Below, piece after piece: positions 17,593 to 25,980 of a stretch of DNA of 64,000 nt; within the stretch, counting starts at the first letter, position 1, and every line of letters begins with the position of its first letter. The stretch comes from Rhizobium redzepovicii (GTDB lineage Bacteria > Pseudomonadota > Alphaproteobacteria > Rhizobiales > Rhizobiaceae), in contig NZ_JAILYH010000006.1 in assembly GCF_019793435.1 (NCBI RefSeq), positions 1 to 64,000 of the forward strand, read 5' to 3'. The notes beneath the pieces are model-generated. The model made no database searches. It saw only the letters and a list, made by a program, of their open reading frames with translations, and was not told the DNA's origin. A program made the translations under genes and the position numbers.

Positions 17593-18237
17593 CTAGATCT
17601 CGTCCATGAATGCCTGGAGAAAGTCGCGCAGGCTTTTGTCGCGCGCGGCCGCCAACCTGCGGCCGGTCTCGGTCTGGAACCCGTCCGCCAGTTTGAACAG
17701 CTTCGTCCGGAAATGGTCAATGGCATACCGCTTGTCGTCGAGCGGGCGATCCGCTGCCGCCGGGTCGAACGGATCGTAGAGCCCGGATCCCAGTCGCCCG
17801 GCAATATAGAAGCAGCGTGCGGCGCCGACCATGCCGATCGCATCCAGCCGATCGGCATCCTGCAAGATCTTTGCCTCCAGCGTCTGCGGCGCCACCCCGG
17901 CCGAGAAACTATGCGCGGTGATGGCGTGAGCCGCAGCGTCGATATCCGCCTGATTCCAGCCGAGTTCTGCCAAGATCGCCGAAGCCTTCTGCGCCGCCAA
18001 AGCCGATGCCTGTGCCCGCAGCGGCGAATTCTTCTCTACGGCAACGCAGTCGTGTAGCAGCACGGAGGCGGCAAGAATTCGCCCGTCGCCGCCTTCGCTA
18101 GCATGGATGCGCATGGCGTTCCGGAAGACGCGCAGGATATGGGCAAGATCGTGCGAGCCGTCGTCGCCATCGGCCGCATGGGCGATCAGCGCCGCGGCGA
18201 GCGTTTCATGAGGAGAGAAGGCTTCGGCCTCGACCAT
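17593..18237 (-). CDS. HD domain phosphohydrolase
   Basis: A 214-residue protein with the HD metal site: SHDLAHILRV near residue 28, LLHDCVA near 64 and QDADRLDAIG near 130. The overall pattern resembles YedJ/YpgQ nucleotide pyrophosphatases or phosphohydrolases. The start has an AGGTGG ribosome site. It is followed by the MOSC gene. Its upstream gap (18238-18392) lies downstream of the GGDEF-EAL gene on the same strand and holds no other visible feature. Confidence 0.85.
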   Translation of the reverse strand: MVEAEAFSPHETLAAALIAHAADGDDGSHDLAHILRVFRNAMRIHASEGGDGRILAASVLLHDCVAVEKNSPLRAQASALAAQKASAILAELGWNQADIDAAAHAITAHSFSAGVAPQTLEAKILQDADRLDAIGMVGAARCFYIAGRLGSGLYDPFDPAAADRPLDDKRYAIDHFRTKLFKLADGFQTETGRRLAAARDKSLRDFLQAFMDEI

Positions 18238-18392
18238 TGCGCCACCTGTTTATGAGGAGGATTGTCTTCCGTCGATAGAGCATCGGAGCGGAAGCGGATT
18301 CGGGATCTCGGTCGAAGCACGCGACAACGAAGGCTCGGGGACCGTTGCCGATTATGTAGCCGCTTGCCGTGCGAGTCGCAATTGAAGCTGGC

Positions 18393-20288
18393 TCAGTGGC
18401 TCGGCAGAGGTGTCGCGCCGCCGTTTCTCGGCAGGGAAAGAAGATGGGGCACGTCAAGCGCGGGTCTCGGCCGGCTGATGTGATAGCCCTGGATCTCGTC
18501 GCATTCCTCGCATTCGAGCAGCGCCAGCTGCTCGGCCGTCTCGACGCCTTCGACGGTGACGCGCATGCCGAGCGCGTCACCGAGCAGAATGATCGCGTGC
18601 ATGATCGCATGTGCTTCCTTGTTGTCGACGATGTCGTTGACGAAGGATTTGTCGATCTTGATCTTGTCGAAGGGGAAGCTTGAGAGATAGCTCAGCGAGG
18701 AGTAGCCGGTGCCGAAATCGTCCATAGAGATGCGGATGCCGCGCTCCTTCAGCGCATGCAGGATCGGCAGCACTTCGCCGAGATTTTCCATCAGCACGCT
18801 TTCGGTGATTTCGAGCTCGAGCCGCAGCGGCGACAATGAGGCGGTCGCCAGCGCTTCGCCGACATCCCTGGTCAGGTCGCTGCTGCTGAACTGCGTCGCC
18901 GAAACGTTGACGGCGACTTTGATGTCTTCAGGCCATTCTGCCGCATCGCTGCAGGCCCGGCGCAAAACCCAGCGGCCGATATCGACGATGAGGCCGACCT
19001 CTTCGGCGAACGGAATGAAATCTATCGGCGCAACACGGCCGCGGATCGGATGGTTCCAGCGGATCAGCGCCTCGAAGCCGCAGATGCGCCGCTGCGAAAG
19101 GTCGTAGAGCGGCTGGTAATGCAGCTCGAATTCTTCCTTCTCGATGGCTGCTCTGAGGTCCGCCTCCAGCGCGTGGCGCAGTTGCATCTGCGCTTCCATC
19201 TCGCCGGCGAAGAAACGCTCGCGCTTGCGCCCGTCCGATTTGGCATGCGACAGCGCCACGCCGGCATGTTTCAGCAGGATATCGGTTTCATCGCCATCCC
19301 CCGGGGCGACTGCGATCCCCATCGAGACGCTGAGCTCCATCTGTTTTTCGCCGTGCAGGAATGGCTCGGAAAGCTCGCGGCGGATCTGCTCGGCCAGCGC
19401 CGTTACGTTCCACGGCTGCTGTCTGCCGGTCTGCAGGATGGCGAATTCGTCCGAACCCAGCCGCGCCAGGGTGTTTTCCGAACCGGCCGATGCCCGGATG
19501 CGCGCGGCGACCTGCTGCAGGATCGTGTCGCCGGCGGACACGCCCATCAAGTTGTTGATCGATTTGAACCGGTCGAGGTTGAGGTGAATGAGGGCGATCT
19601 GCTCGTCCGGTTTGCGCTCTGCGAGTGCCGCATCGACCTGCTGGCGGAAATGGATGCGGTTCGGAAGACCGGTCAGCGGATCGTGGTGGGCGAGATAGGT
19701 GATGCGCTCAGCCGCCTTTCGATCCTCGGTAATATCGGCATGAATGGCGATGTTGCTGCCGTCGGCAAGGATAGTCACCATGCTCTGGATGACGCGGCCA
19801 TCGTCCATCAGCCATTCGCGCCGACGAATACCGCTGCTTTTTACGGCTGCGGAGGAATGTCGCCCGGCTCGCCGGCCGGGCTTGGCGCTGGCGCCTTCCG
19901 CACCGCGCATTTTGTCGATGAGATCGGCGATTGTCACGCCTGGAGTGACATCGGCCTGCGTCAGGCCGAAAAGCTGACTGAAGCGAATGTTGGAAAGTGT
20001 CAGCCGCTGATCTGCGTCGAAGACGCTGAGACCGAGTGGCAGGTTGTTGAGGATGATTTCGAAGAGCCTCTGCTGTCCGTCGAATGCCTGCCTGAGGGCT
20101 GACATATTGCCTCTCAGCGCATGGTTGTCCCTTAGCAGCGTTTCCGCGCTTCTTTCGATCTCGTCATAGTCGCTTTCGTGGACACGATAGGTCGCGATGA
20201 CAAGCTCCATAAGACGCTGTGCATCCACCGATCCATCGGCGGTGACGGCCTGGCTGCATTGCTGCCAGAAGAGCGCCTCAGCTTTCAT
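18393..20288 (-). CDS. PAS-GGDEF-EAL cyclic di-GMP signalling protein
   Basis: A 631-residue cytoplasmic protein with no membrane segment. A coiled N-terminal region leads to a PAS domain at about 75-190, a GGDEF domain at about 195-355 and an EAL domain at about 375-620. The diguanylate cyclase signature is GSDEF (278-282) rather than GGDEF, and the RxxD inhibitory site is absent (GSEN). The EAL domain keeps its catalytic set: EAL at 406-408, VNVS, ELEITE, DDFGTGYSS, KIDKSFV and VEGVET. The best prediction is a c-di-GMP phosphodiesterase with a non-cyclase, possibly GTP-sensing, GGDEF module. Confidence 0.92.
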   Translation of the reverse strand: MKAEALFWQQCSQAVTADGSVDAQRLMELVIATYRVHESDYDEIERSAETLLRDNHALRGNMSALRQAFDGQQRLFEIILNNLPLGLSVFDADQRLTLSNIRFSQLFGLTQADVTPGVTIADLIDKMRGAEGASAKPGRRAGRHSSAAVKSSGIRRREWLMDDGRVIQSMVTILADGSNIAIHADITEDRKAAERITYLAHHDPLTGLPNRIHFRQQVDAALAERKPDEQIALIHLNLDRFKSINNLMGVSAGDTILQQVAARIRASAGSENTLARLGSDEFAILQTGRQQPWNVTALAEQIRRELSEPFLHGEKQMELSVSMGIAVAPGDGDETDILLKHAGVALSHAKSDGRKRERFFAGEMEAQMQLRHALEADLRAAIEKEEFELHYQPLYDLSQRRICGFEALIRWNHPIRGRVAPIDFIPFAEEVGLIVDIGRWVLRRACSDAAEWPEDIKVAVNVSATQFSSSDLTRDVGEALATASLSPLRLELEITESVLMENLGEVLPILHALKERGIRISMDDFGTGYSSLSYLSSFPFDKIKIDKSFVNDIVDNKEAHAIMHAIILLGDALGMRVTVEGVETAEQLALLECEECDEIQGYHISRPRPALDVPHLLSLPRNGGATPLPSH

Positions 20289-20722
20289 GGCGAGGCCTCT
20301 GCAGGGCGGGCGCGACGGCCATGGCCGTCATTTGATGGACGTACATCATCGCGTTGAAAACTCTTCCAAAAGTGGCCATTAAATTGATTTCTCATAAACT
20401 AAACGTCCAGGTGGTATCTAGTGTCGCTCATTCTGGACGGGCGGGATTAATATTCGGTTGCAGTGCAGCAGCGGCTTCGCGTCGTTAGGCATTTGTTTTA
20501 TATGTGAAAAATCGCTGAAATACCGCAAAGCCTCTTCGCTTGGCGCAGGCGGATGCTCAGCCTCAGGCCAGTCCGTTAACCGTTGTCAATCATCGTTAAT
20601 GAGAAGTTAACAACTTATTGACGCACCGCGCAAATCAGTTTAACCAGCGAGTCATTCAATGATTGTCCACGTTCGTATTGCGTACAAACACCACCGGCAA
20701 AAGGCGGTGAATGGAGGTTTGT
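20289..20722. other. 434-bp divergent intergenic region
   Basis: Lies between the GGDEF-EAL gene and the EF-hand gene, which point away from each other. It holds a 16-bp perfect palindrome (GACGGCCATGGCCGTC, 20314-20329) just before the GGDEF-EAL start, an A+T-rich middle, a perfect CtrA-type box and a TTGACG -35-like box at 20618-20623. No open frame with a convincing ribosome site is seen. Confidence 0.6.
20596..20611 (+). promoter_or_regulatory. CtrA-type binding site
   Basis: TTAA, seven bases, then TTAAC matches the full CtrA consensus TTAA-N7-TTAAC without a mismatch. It is 112 bases upstream of the EF-hand gene. CtrA is the master cell-cycle regulator of alphaproteobacteria. Binding is inferred from sequence only. 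Confidence 0.55.
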
Positions 20723-21052
20723 ATGACCAGCACCACATCCGTTTCCGATACGTCATATGCATATCTGGCGACACTCTCGCGGCTTGATGCCAATGGCGAT
20801 GGTGTACTCAGCCGTGGCGAGCGTGCCGCTGATGAGAAGCCCGGCATCATCAAGGAACTCCTGGAAGAGGACAACACCAGCGAGACGCAGCCGAAATTTT
20901 CCGGCAGCCTGATTGCGCTGATGATGGACTCGCGTGACAGCAGCATCGGCGTCCCTTATCCGTTGCAGCAGACGGCGCCGACGACCGGCGATCAACCGGA
21001 CGATCTCTACCGCAACACTTACGGCCAGTTCGACTTCAGCGCCGTCGCCTGA
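20723..21052 (+). CDS. EF-hand calcium-binding protein, small
   Basis: A 109-residue acidic protein with no signal peptide. It holds one canonical 12-residue EF-hand loop at 22-33 (DANGDGVLSRGE), with acidic or amide ligands at positions 1, 3, 5 and Glu at 12. A second loop is not evident. The rest has no recognised domain. The ATG at 20723 follows a GGAGG ribosome site. A strong terminator follows, so it is a single-gene transcript. The CtrA-type box upstream suggests cell-cycle control. Confidence 0.82.
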   Translation: MTSTTSVSDTSYAYLATLSRLDANGDGVLSRGERAADEKPGIIKELLEEDNTSETQPKFSGSLIALMMDSRDSSIGVPYPLQQTAPTTGDQPDDLYRNTYGQFDFSAVA

Positions 21053-21077
21053 GCCGCTCCCGAATCGGGTCATCTGC

Positions 21078-21102
21078 AAGCCGGCCGTTGGCCGGCTTTT
21101 TT
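21078..21102 (+). terminator. Rho-independent terminator of the EF-hand gene
   Basis: A perfect stem AAGCCGGCC / GGCCGGCTT with a 3-base loop is followed by six T residues, 25 bases after the stop codon. Confidence 0.92.
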
Positions 21103-21234
21103 CGTCTCGCACTCCCCGCGAATAGCGCCACTTCCATGTGATAGAGCCTCCTGTCGGACACACGGCGCTCCAAATGAGGAACACCTTCCGGGTTGATACG
21201 TTCAGAAGGACAACCGGACGGAAGGATATCTCCC

Positions 21235-21750
21235 ATGAAACCCATGTGCATCATCGCCGCCCTGAGCCTGCTTGCCGTTGCATTGCCGGCGGGTGCCCAG
21301 GACAAGCAGACCGCGGTTGCCAATTTCGTCGGCAAGGACGGCAAGGAAGATGGCCGCGCGCAGCTGACGGCTGCCGCCACCGGCGGTGTGCTGATCGAGC
21401 TCGAGATATCGGGACTGCCGGCGAACAAATGGGTGGCCTTCCATGTTCATGAGACCGGCCGATGCGACGCCGCGACCCATCACGAGTCGGCCGGCGGTCA
21501 CTTCAACCCTGAGAAGGCCGAGCATGGCATCCTTGCCGCCAAGGGGCCGCATGCCGGCGATATGCCCAATCAATATGTCGGGCAGGACGGCGTGCTGAGG
21601 GCGCAGGTCTTCGACAGCATGGTCACGCTTGATGGCAAGACCGACGGCATTCGCGGCCGCGCATTGATGGTGCACGCCAATTCGGATGACTATCGCAGCC
21701 AGCCCTCGGGTGATGCCGGGGAAAGACTGTCCTGCGGCGTCATTCAATAG
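21235..21750 (+). CDS. sodC: Superoxide dismutase [Cu-Zn], periplasmic
   Basis: Dismutates superoxide to peroxide and oxygen in the periplasm. The protein is 171 residues with a signal peptide of about 20 residues ending near PAGAQ. Copper and zinc ligands are in AFHVHETG, HHESAGGHFNP, KAEHG and the MVHANSDDY region. The disulfide partner cysteine lies in RCDA, and the C-terminal SCGVIQ is typical. The catalytic arginine lies in GDAGERLSCG. The start has an AAGGATATC ribosome site. It stands alone, convergent with the MscS gene. Confidence 0.95.
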   Translation: MKPMCIIAALSLLAVALPAGAQDKQTAVANFVGKDGKEDGRAQLTAAATGGVLIELEISGLPANKWVAFHVHETGRCDAATHHESAGGHFNPEKAEHGILAAKGPHAGDMPNQYVGQDGVLRAQVFDSMVTLDGKTDGIRGRALMVHANSDDYRSQPSGDAGERLSCGVIQ

Positions 21751-21779
21751 TCTGCTGCATAAGTTCCTGGATCAATGTC

Positions 21780-22661
21780 TCATTGCCGCCTCAGTGCTGC
21801 CTTTTCGGCGGCCGCCCTGCCGTTGGACATCTCTGCCGGTGCGGCGTTCGGCGCATCCGGCGACGCGGCCGGATTGTTCTCGTCGAAGGCAAGCTTTACC
21901 CGTTTTGCCATGTCCCGGCTGACCGTCCACCAGTCACCGGTCTTCGCCCAGTATCGCAGCGTCACGAAGATCGCGCCGTCGCCGAGGCCGTCGATGAAGA
22001 CGCTCGGTTCCGGTGACTTCAGCACCCGGGAATCGGCTTTGGCAAGGCCCATCAATGTTTCCATCGACCGATCGATGTCATCCTCCACCTTGATCTTCAG
22101 CTCGTTCCGCCGCGTCGCCTCGCGGCTGAAATTGGTAATCGGCGTATTCCAGAGCGTCGAATTCGGCGCCAACCGGTAGAGCCCGTCGGCGGTCCTGAGT
22201 TCGGTCGCAAACAGCCCTATTTCGCGCACCGTGCCGGCCACGCTGCTGGTCTCGATATATTCTCCGACCCGGAACGGCCTGAGGATCAGCAGCATGATGC
22301 CGGCGGCGATATTCTGCAGCGTTCCCTGCAGCGCCAGTCCGATTGCCAGGCCGGCTGCGCCGAGGGCCGCGATGATCGAGGCTGTCTGGACGCCGAACTG
22401 GCCGAGCACGGTGATGAACACCAGGATGAGCAACGCGTATCGCAGCACATTGGTGAAGAATCGCGCCAGCGTCTCGTCGATGCCATGGACGCGCGACAGG
22501 CCTTCATAGGCCCAGCGGCTGGCAAAACCGGCAAGCGCCCAGCCGAGAACCAGCAGGATTACGGCCCCGAGGACGGAGAAGGAATATTGCACTGCAAGCG
22601 CGCTCGCCTGGCTAAGCGCCGTTTGCGTGGCAAGAAGGACGTCGGCTGCCTGTTGTTGCAT
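21780..22661 (-). CDS. Mechanosensitive channel, MscS family
   Basis: A 293-residue inner-membrane protein. Three transmembrane segments lie near 25-48, 68-88 and 92-125. The pore helix region is LGAAGLAIGLALQGTLQNIA, the MscS beta domain has RPFRVGEYIE and a LAPNS turn, and the C-terminal alpha/beta domain follows to about 265. The tail is Ala/Asn-rich and disordered. Small MscS channels release solutes on hypo-osmotic shock. It is convergent with sodC. Confidence 0.92.
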   Translation of the reverse strand: MQQQAADVLLATQTALSQASALAVQYSFSVLGAVILLVLGWALAGFASRWAYEGLSRVHGIDETLARFFTNVLRYALLILVFITVLGQFGVQTASIIAALGAAGLAIGLALQGTLQNIAAGIMLLILRPFRVGEYIETSSVAGTVREIGLFATELRTADGLYRLAPNSTLWNTPITNFSREATRRNELKIKVEDDIDRSMETLMGLAKADSRVLKSPEPSVFIDGLGDGAIFVTLRYWAKTGDWWTVSRDMAKRVKLAFDENNPAASPDAPNAAPAEMSNGRAAAEKAALRRQ

Positions 22662-22713
22662 GATCTGGCCTCTTCTACGTGGTCGGGGCTAGATGGGGCA
22701 GATGGCGGCAGCG

Positions 22714-23244
22714 TCAACCGCAGGCGGGCGCTGCGATTGCAAGCACGAAGGGCGCGTTGCCGTCGGCATCCGCACCGCGTCCGATCGCCCGCACTGCCGC
22801 AACAAGCCGGCCGCTACGGTTAAGCAGCGCGTCGCCGATCTCGATCAGCCGGGCATTCGGCGTCGCGAAAGGCGAGGCCGCCCGCAGCCGACGGGCAAGC
22901 GTTTCCTCACTCTGATCCGGTGCAAGTGACAGTGCGGCGATCAGGGCTGCTGCCGGCGAGCGCGACACGCCCATCCAGCAATGGATGAGCAGCGGCGTCT
23001 CCTGCCGCCACGACGCGGCAAAGTCGATAATCCCCTGCACATGCGTTTCGTCGGGCGCCACCAGACCGCCGGTGCCCTTGAAGGTGATGTCGTTCATCGC
23101 AAGCGTCAGATGACGGTCGGCCACGATCACGCCCGGCCGATGAAAGGCCTGCTCCTTGGCGATCAGGCTGATCATGTCGCGCGCCTTGTGGCGCACCGCC
23201 ATCTCCGCGATGCGCGACAGCGGCGACACGATGATGAAGCTCAC
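22714..23244 (-). CDS. Tyrosine/dual-specificity phosphatase-like protein
   Basis: A 176-residue protein with the cysteine phosphatase P-loop HCWMGVSRS, a proper C-x5-R, near residues 88-96. A conserved aspartate-bearing stretch upstream (MNDITFKG) may supply the general acid. The family is annotated as tyrosine phosphatase family protein in rhizobia, and substrates are unknown. The start codon overlaps the stop of the upstream HD gene by four bases (ATGA), so the two are translationally coupled. Confidence 0.85.
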   Translation of the reverse strand: MSFIIVSPLSRIAEMAVRHKARDMISLIAKEQAFHRPGVIVADRHLTLAMNDITFKGTGGLVAPDETHVQGIIDFAASWRQETPLLIHCWMGVSRSPAAALIAALSLAPDQSEETLARRLRAASPFATPNARLIEIGDALLNRSGRLVAAVRAIGRGADADGNAPFVLAIAAPACG

Positions 23245-23849
23245 GAGACCATCTCCCGCGCGGTCTCGATCGCCGCAAAGCGCTCACAGAACAGCCGCTG
23301 CGCTTCGATCGCCGGCAGCGGATCGATCATCAGCATCTCCCTGCTGATGCCGCGCGGCTGGCCGAAGAACTTCTGTGCCTCGGCAGGTGTGAAGCCGGCG
23401 AGCACCGTCGCCTCGAAATAGGCGGCGATCGTATCGGCTTTCTTGATTCGGTCCTTGAGGTCGCGCGAGGGATGCGGCGGCAGGCCGAAGCGCAGGTGCA
23501 CGGCGGCCTCCAGCCGCTTTTCCACCGTCTTGTAGCCGCCGCCGACCACCGATTTGAACGGCGAGATCATATCGCCGATCACATATTCGGGTGCGTCATG
23601 CAGCAGCGCCATCAGGCACTCCTGCGGGGACGCATCATTGACGCGGCGGAAAATGTCTTCGACGACGAGGCTGTGCTGTGCCACCGAAAAAGCATGATCG
23701 CCCGATGTCTGGCCGTTCCAGCGGGCGACACGCGCCAGCCCATGGGCAATGTCGATCAGTTCCACATCGAGCGGCGAGGGGTCGAGCAGGTCGAGCCTTC
23801 GCCCGGACAACATGCGTTGCCAGGCACGCGGAGCTTTCGTGGTCGTCAC
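23241..23849 (-). CDS. HD domain hydrolase (YfbR/COG1896 type)
   Basis: A 202-residue metal-dependent phosphohydrolase. The motifs are AQHSLVVED, LLHDAPEYVIGD and KKADTIA, matching the H...HD...D pattern of YfbR-like 5'-nucleotidases and related HD enzymes. The GTG start at 23849 is chosen because it overlaps the stop of the YgfZ-like gene (GTGA); the frame continues upstream inside that gene without need. It is the middle gene of a three-gene overlapping operon. Confidence 0.85.
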   Translation of the reverse strand: MTTTKAPRAWQRMLSGRRLDLLDPSPLDVELIDIAHGLARVARWNGQTSGDHAFSVAQHSLVVEDIFRRVNDASPQECLMALLHDAPEYVIGDMISPFKSVVGGGYKTVEKRLEAAVHLRFGLPPHPSRDLKDRIKKADTIAAYFEATVLAGFTPAEAQKFFGQPRGISREMLMIDPLPAIEAQRLFCERFAAIETAREMVS

Positions 23850-24736
23850 GCGCTGGCCTCGTCGGCGCTGGTGGGAAAGACAAGGCCGGACCATTGCGGC
23901 AGGACGAGGGAAACGGGTGTTTGCCCGGCGAGCAGCGGCGTGCCGGCGGCCATTGCTGCGCCGGCGCGGTCGATGCGCACAATCGCCAATCCATGGTCGC
24001 CTTCGACCGAACCGAGTGTTCCGACAGGCTTGCCGGCGGCGGAGATCTCCGTCCCGGTCTCCGGCAGAGCCGTTGCAGCGGACACTGTGACAACGCGCCG
24101 GCGCGCGGTGCCGCGGTGCTGCATCCGCGAAACGACCTCCTGGCCGACATAACAGCCTTTCCTGAAGGACAGACCGCCATTGAAATCCATCAGCACGTCG
24201 TGCGGAAAGGCATCCTGCAGGGCGAAGTCCGATCCTGACGTGACGATGCCGTGGGTGATGCGCAGCGCATCGTAGAGCAATTCTTCACCGTCGCCGTGTT
24301 TGCCGGGCTGACGGATCAACGCGACGCCAGCCTTGGCGAAGCGACTATCCCGGACGCCCTGGCTGTCCCGGACGCCCTGGCTGTCCCGGACGCCCCGGCT
24401 GTCCCGAACGCCCTCGGCATCTTCGTCCCAGGAAACGGTGACCCCATCTTCGGTGCGCGGCGTGAGCGTGACGGCAGCGCGCAGCTTGTACATCGTCAGC
24501 CGCTTCAGCAGGCCATCGCGCTGGCCGGCATCCGTTTCGATCGTATAGCCGTTGCCCTCCTGCCAGATCATGAAGTCGAACAGAATCTTGCCCTGCGGCG
24601 TCAGCAGTGCCCCGGGCCGCGCCTCGTCGGCCTCAAGCGAGATGATATCGGTGGTGATCAGGTTCTGCAGGAAGGATTGGGCTTCCGCGCCGCTGATGGA
24701 GAGAAGTGAGCGGTCTTTCAGGAATACGGCTGGCAT
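23846..24736 (-). CDS. ygfZ: Folate-binding protein YgfZ/GcvT-like
   Basis: Tetrahydrofolate-binding protein of the YgfZ/Iba57 family, which supports assembly or repair of some iron-sulfur enzymes. The protein is 296 residues. The family signature KGCYVGQEVVSRMQHRG, with the conserved cysteine, is present near 195-211. The N-terminal GcvT-like fold starts with LLSISGAEAQSFLQNLITTD. A four-fold repeat GVRDS(Q/R) at about residues 109-132 is an odd insertion in a surface loop. It is the first gene of an overlapping operon with the HD hydrolase and phosphatase genes. Confidence 0.9.
   Translation of the reverse strand: MPAVFLKDRSLLSISGAEAQSFLQNLITTDIISLEADEARPGALLTPQGKILFDFMIWQEGNGYTIETDAGQRDGLLKRLTMYKLRAAVTLTPRTEDGVTVSWDEDAEGVRDSRGVRDSQGVRDSQGVRDSRFAKAGVALIRQPGKHGDGEELLYDALRITHGIVTSGSDFALQDAFPHDVLMDFNGGLSFRKGCYVGQEVVSRMQHRGTARRRVVTVSAATALPETGTEISAAGKPVGTLGSVEGDHGLAIVRIDRAGAAMAAGTPLLAGQTPVSLVLPQWSGLVFPTSADEASA
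24345..24416 (-). repeat. In-frame 18-bp tandem repeat, four copies
   Basis: Four contiguous 18-bp units begin at 24345, 24363, 24381 and 24399, differing at a few bases. On the minus strand they encode GVRDS(Q/R) four times within the YgfZ-like protein. As the unit is a multiple of three, copy-number change would keep the frame. Confidence 0.95.
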
Positions 24737-24842
24737 GGCGGAACCTGTCGCGTTGGTTATCGCTCAGAGGTATGTCTTCATGAGGTGGATCGCAAGCGTC
24801 CCACCGAAAGGCGAAACGCGAAAGGCGCAAGCGTTGTGGGCG

Positions 24843-25604
24843 TCAATCGCCCGCCGTGAAGAATTTCCATTTGCCCTGAGGGGTAATGCCGAGGCGGTAG
24901 AAATTATAGCCGCCGAACTCCTGCATGTCGGAAAGATCGCCGGCCGTGACGATTCGCAGCAACTCGACACGCTCCGGCGGCGTCAGCGACTTCAGGTCCT
25001 TTTCGGCGAAATAGGGCCAGACATACATCTCGTCTGCCGTACCCTGGCCGACATGCACGAAGCCGGTCGAGACGATGTCGAGCATGATGGCGAGGATCTC
25101 GTCTCCATCGGGATCGCCCGAAAGATCCTTCAGCGTGCCGATCGGATCGTCCGTGGGCTCGCCCACAGTCACCTGTGTCTGCTCGGTGCCGGTGCCCATC
25201 AGCGGCCGCAAGCGTTCGAGATCGCCGGAGGCGGCCGCCTCGACGATCTGCTCGCGCATCTTGCGAACCGGCTCGGGCACCTTGCTGATGTCGTAGATCA
25301 CTTCGGCGGGCTTGGAAGCATCCTGGGCGCCCGGCGTCTTGTCGACACCCTGATTGTTCTGGCTGTTGACCAGTGGATCGGCCATGGGAACACTGGGAGC
25401 GGTGCCACTCTGCGGCTGGCTCTGCCCCTGAGCGCTTCCCGGTGCAGCCGGCGCGTCGTTGGCCGCCTGGCCAGGGATCTTGTGCAGTTCGGAAAGCGCG
25501 TAGGCTGCCGGGGCAAGGAAAATATTGCCGGCGGCGAGGCTGAACGCAAGCAGCACCGGCGCGAGCGGAATTCGCGAAATTTTCTCTTTACCGGTATGCA
25601 TCAA
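24843..25604 (-). CDS. Secreted protein of unknown function
   Basis: A 253-residue protein. A signal peptide lies at about residues 10-37 (IPLAPVLLAFSLAAG, cleavage near AYALS). A low-complexity Gln/Pro/Ala/Ser region covers about 40-100, then a folded C-terminal domain about 100-253 with EPVRKMREQIVEAA, DGDEILAIMLD and GYNFYRLGITPQGKWKFF. The C-terminal part is conserved in rhizobia but I do not recognise a named family. It is likely periplasmic. The short protein gene upstream (25620-25877) ends 15 bases before its start, suggesting one operon. Confidence 0.7.
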   Translation of the reverse strand: MMHTGKEKISRIPLAPVLLAFSLAAGNIFLAPAAYALSELHKIPGQAANDAPAAPGSAQGQSQPQSGTAPSVPMADPLVNSQNNQGVDKTPGAQDASKPAEVIYDISKVPEPVRKMREQIVEAAASGDLERLRPLMGTGTEQTQVTVGEPTDDPIGTLKDLSGDPDGDEILAIMLDIVSTGFVHVGQGTADEMYVWPYFAEKDLKSLTPPERVELLRIVTAGDLSDMQEFGGYNFYRLGITPQGKWKFFTAGD

Positions 25605-25619
25605 ACTCTCTGAAAATAA

Positions 25620-25877
25620 TTATTGCAGGGTGCGGTTCGCGGAGAATTCGCCGGCAAGCATGCGTTCACGCAGCGAATCCAGCAAGGCTTCGGCGCTGCT
25701 TTCCCCGTGCAATCTGATCGTCTCGCGCAGGGCATGCGCAATAGCGGCATCAGCGATGATCTCAGGCTCGATTCCGTCGGCCATGCCGTCGGCCCAAGCC
25801 TCGTTCTGGTACTCCAGAGCCGCCTGCATCTTCTCGTGGACGATCATGTCGTCGATCTCGTTGAGGCTTGCTTCCAT
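25620..25877 (-). CDS. Small acidic protein of unknown function
   Basis: An 85-residue, acidic, probably all-helical protein (MEASLNEIDDMIVHEKMQAA; later AIAHALRETIRLHGESSAEALLDSL). No domain is recognised. The ATG at 25877 is preferred over one eight codons upstream because a GAGGAAAAGACA ribosome site precedes it. It precedes the secreted-protein gene in the same direction. Confidence 0.65.
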   Translation of the reverse strand: MEASLNEIDDMIVHEKMQAALEYQNEAWADGMADGIEPEIIADAAIAHALRETIRLHGESSAEALLDSLRERMLAGEFSANRTLQ

Positions 25878-25980
25878 TGTCTTTTCCTCAGAACTTCTCA
25901 TGTCTTACTGCACCGTTAACAACACTAACAGCCTTTTCCCAAAACGACACGTCCACATGCGAAAACAGGTTAATTAAACG

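Noticed and set aside
22714..24736. PTP-HD-YgfZ cluster as an anti-phage defence system
   Set aside because: HD and phosphatase folds occur in defence systems, but there is no sensor, nuclease, cyclase or mobile context, and the genes look like conserved housekeeping.
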